Source: Enoplolaimus lenunculus
Taxonomy: Eukaryota; Nematoda; Enoplea; Enoplida; Thoracostomopsidae
Direction of reading: 5' to 3'
Length of the DNA: 64,000 bases
NCBI GenBank assembly: GCA_030248215.1
Contig: JASANG010001656.1
Span: 248,001 to 312,000, forward strand
The notes under the pieces are model-generated. The model was given only the letters and a program-made list of their open reading frames with translations, searched no databases and was not told the origin of the DNA. Of this stretch, positions 61,761-64,000 are shown piece by piece. The translations under genes and the position numbers were made by a program. Positions within the stretch are counted from its first letter, which is position 1. Each line of letters starts with the position of its first letter.

Positions 61761-62153
61761 CTACTGTAGTGGCTCGAATAAGAGAAAGGTCACCATCATG
61801 TGTCCCAATCAACACGCTTCCGTATCTCTAAACCAGAGTCCGTTACTCGGTGGATAGAGTCCGTAAATCCTAATTAGAGTCCATAAAAGGAATCAACGCA
61901 CAACAATGGCTTAGACTACTCAAATACATAACACTCAGACAACCCGCATAAGCTTTATTACTTAAACCCACAAAAAGATTATCGGACACGGTAATCAATA
62001 CGAATACTTCGGAGCAAGTCAGTTTTTGCCACAGGAATAAATTTCAATTTAACATGGACGAATTCAAGAAACAGCCCGCAACCAAATACCAAGACACCTT
62101 CTGAAACGGCAAAATAAATATCAGTCACCTTCTCATTCGGGTCACTACAGTAC
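61761..62153. mobile_element. TA-flanked MITE (TAGTGACCCG family), decayed long copy
   Basis: TA then CTGTAGTGGCTCGAATAAGA on the left; TTCTCATTCGGGTCACTACAG then TA on the right. Confidence 0.75.
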
Positions 62154-63396
62154 TTAAATTTACTTCACCAAAGTCCAAAAGAAGTAGCTTTCAGAATATG
62201 CTACTATTTTTGAGACGGCCTGAAAGCCGTCTCTCTTCAAAGACGGCAAATTCTCGAGGTATAAATTTTGTAATCGTTTGTTTTTGTTAAATATTTAGTT
62301 GTGAAGCATATTTTTCCGTTTTTGCTTAGTGATCTTAAACGAAACATTTGTTACAGAATTATTTATTAATAAATGGAAGCCTCCTACATTTTAGCTTTGG
62401 AAGAAAAAAGCCCACCCAGGAAAATCCTACTTCTATTTTTGACCTCTATGTGCTAATACGCAGGCTTGATTTGCATATGTGCATGTGCAATAACGTACAA
62501 AGGCATGCTGCTGGGCAGTATGTATGTAGACTATTAAAAGTAACGGCCCATGTAAAAATCAGAGGCCGGACCGATTTTCCACGGGACTGCAATAAAGTAA
62601 GCTTAAGCTTTAGCCTATTTTTTGCTTAAGCTTTAAAGCCTATTTCTTAACATCCAGTACAAACAGAAATTGTTCAATGACCTCCATTTAGGCTCTTTTT
62701 GCGTGCCCATAAACGTTTGCCCAAAAGATGATCGGATTTCAAATATTTCTGCATATTTGAGCTTCATATGACACCACCAATAACCATTTCACACCCAAAT
62801 GTATTTGACGTTACAATGTCCCCCCCCTTTGGACCCAAATAAATTTTTGTGGAAAGTTATGAAACTCATGTGGCTAACCAAATACTTTTGCAGGTTTTTA
62901 GTCAACGGATTAAAGATCCAGGACAAAGGCGTAAAAAAGTACGGTATTGCGGACAGCAAAATTAGGCCCATTGTCAAGTATGAACACTTGCTCCTTGGAA
63001 GACAGAGAACCAGAGGACTTAGAAACGTGCAACTTTTGGGCTTAGATTAACATTTAGGTTTAGGTTTGTGCTTAGTAAGCGCACCTCTGTTGTTAACATG
63101 CGCCAAAAAATTGTTCTTAAGTGAGCAAATCGATGAGAATTGAAAATTTGCACGCATAATTTGCCTAACTTTTTGACGTAAAAAATTTTTGAATCATAAG
63201 ATGGGAACGTCGAGACGTTAAAAAATTTAATTTTTCAAGAACCTGAATTTAGGAAAATCATGAGAAACTTAATCAAATATGCTAAAATTTACAAAATCCA
63301 ACCATTTTGGGGCCAACGACGGCTCGCGGTTGACAAACGGTGAACATTCCAAATATGCAAATAGACATTTTCGACAGTTCATGTAAAAATTAATAA
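62154..63396. other. intergenic, nothing coding
   Basis: AT-rich. A fragment of the TTAGGC-bearing family lies at 62548-62650 (GGCCCATGTAAAAATCAGAG left end). No gene is recognised. Confidence 0.4.
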
Positions 63397-63453
63397 TTGT
63401 GCTCAAGTACCGGATGTCCCTAGCGCAACCGGATATTATCATATATGTTGGGC

Positions 63454-63724
63454 TTAACCTTCTCACTCATAGAGTATACTATGAGCAACTAAATACAATA
63501 ATGGACAAGCAATACGCACACTGTGAGCATTGTTTAACATTTATAACATATATCCGCAGTGTTAAATCTCAACAAGATGTGAGAGCACCCTCGGGCTCGA
63601 GCGTCAAGCTGCTATAGCTCAGTGGTCATCGTAAACGCCTCTCACTCGTGAGACTGGGGTTCGAATGTCACCTTGAAATTACGTCTCATTTGAAATTGAA
63701 AATATTCATGTGAGAAAGGGTTAA
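63454..63724 (+). mobile_element. TTAA-flanked MITE with tRNA-like core, copy 5 (best promoter)
   Basis: TTAA at both edges. Ends ACCTTCTCACTCATAGAG and CATGTGAGAAAGGG are inverted. The plus strand carries an A box TAGCTCAGTGG at 63615-63625 and a B box GGTTCGAAT at 63658-63666, with tRNA-like spacing. Confidence 0.8.
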
Positions 63725-63862
63725 ATGCTGGCACTGTCGTAAATATAAAGTACATAGACAAATTGTGCTCAGATACCGGATGTCCCTAGCGCAACCGGAT
63801 ATTAGCATGCATGTTTGGCTGAAATTATTCTACTGATGTTTAATCTCCAGGTATTTACTTAC

Positions 63863-64000
63863 GGATCGTCCAATCTCATCTTGAAACAAAAAGGTACACA
63901 AATTAGTTACAAAGTCAGCATTAGCAAAAAACAACGACTACAGTTAACAGGCACAAACCGCATGCATGCGTTTACTGTACTGCAGCGAGTCCAAAGCTTT
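63863..64000 (-). CDS. possible exons of an unidentified gene at the right edge
   Basis: On the minus strand a 17-base exon (63879-63863; acceptor TTTGTTTCAAG, donor GATCC/GTAAGT) would join in phase to an exon entering the window and ending at 63976 (TACA/GTAAAC), reading ALDSLQYNEIGRS. Both splice sites look good, but the coding evidence is only about 13 residues and no family is recognised. It could also be 5' exons of SIDT, though the SIDT ATG exon 8.7 kb away does not need them. Confidence 0.3.

Noticed and set aside
63609-63680. A genuine tRNA gene
   Set aside because: A and B boxes are present with proper spacing, but the acceptor and anticodon stems do not pair and the block is part of a repeated element.

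Overview
The window is nuclear DNA from an intron-rich, AT-rich invertebrate animal. The evidence is the gene set (Crumbs-like, RBM15/Spenito, Ku80, RPP30, RAMAC, SID-1 family), GT-AG introns of about 0.3-2 kb, and a dense load of short non-autonomous DNA transposons and minisatellites in every intron and intergenic space. I do not assign a phylum. I saw no rRNA, classical tRNA, CRISPR array, or retrovirus/LTR-type element.

Layout: (1) 1.7-2.8 kb, plus strand: the 3' end of a membrane protein whose cytoplasmic tail looks like Crumbs. (2) 6.1-10.6 kb, minus strand: an RBM15/Spenito-type RRM+SPOC protein. (3) 12.5-23.8 kb, plus strand: a complete 20-exon Ku80 (XRCC5) gene, divergent from RBM15 across about 2 kb. 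(4) 29.0-30.7 kb, plus strand: two-exon RPP30 (RNase P/MRP subunit), preceded by an 18-copy 28-bp minisatellite. (5) 31.6-33.1 kb, plus strand: a three-exon RAMAC-like cap-methyltransferase activator. (6) 38.1-55.1 kb, minus strand: a complete 23-exon SID-1 transmembrane family gene (SIDT). I placed exon edges by hand; apart from the single RBM15 junction and the unresolved 5' edge of the Crumbs-like exon, they join with conserved phase. (7) 55.2-63.9 kb: repeat-dominated DNA, with two possible small minus-strand exons of another gene at the right edge.

The genes are unrelated housekeeping functions (m6A-linked RNA binding, DNA end joining, tRNA 5' processing, mRNA capping, dsRNA/lipid transport), and nothing suggests one pathway. 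The more unusual content is the mobile fraction. There are TTAA-flanked inverted-repeat elements that carry an internal tRNA-like Pol III promoter. There is a GGCC-ended family with 8-bp target duplications whose interior is made of TTAGGC-like arrays. There is a CAGGGTG-ended, hAT-like family whose copies each carry a different short repeat 'dialect'. Several are nested in one another with intact target duplications.
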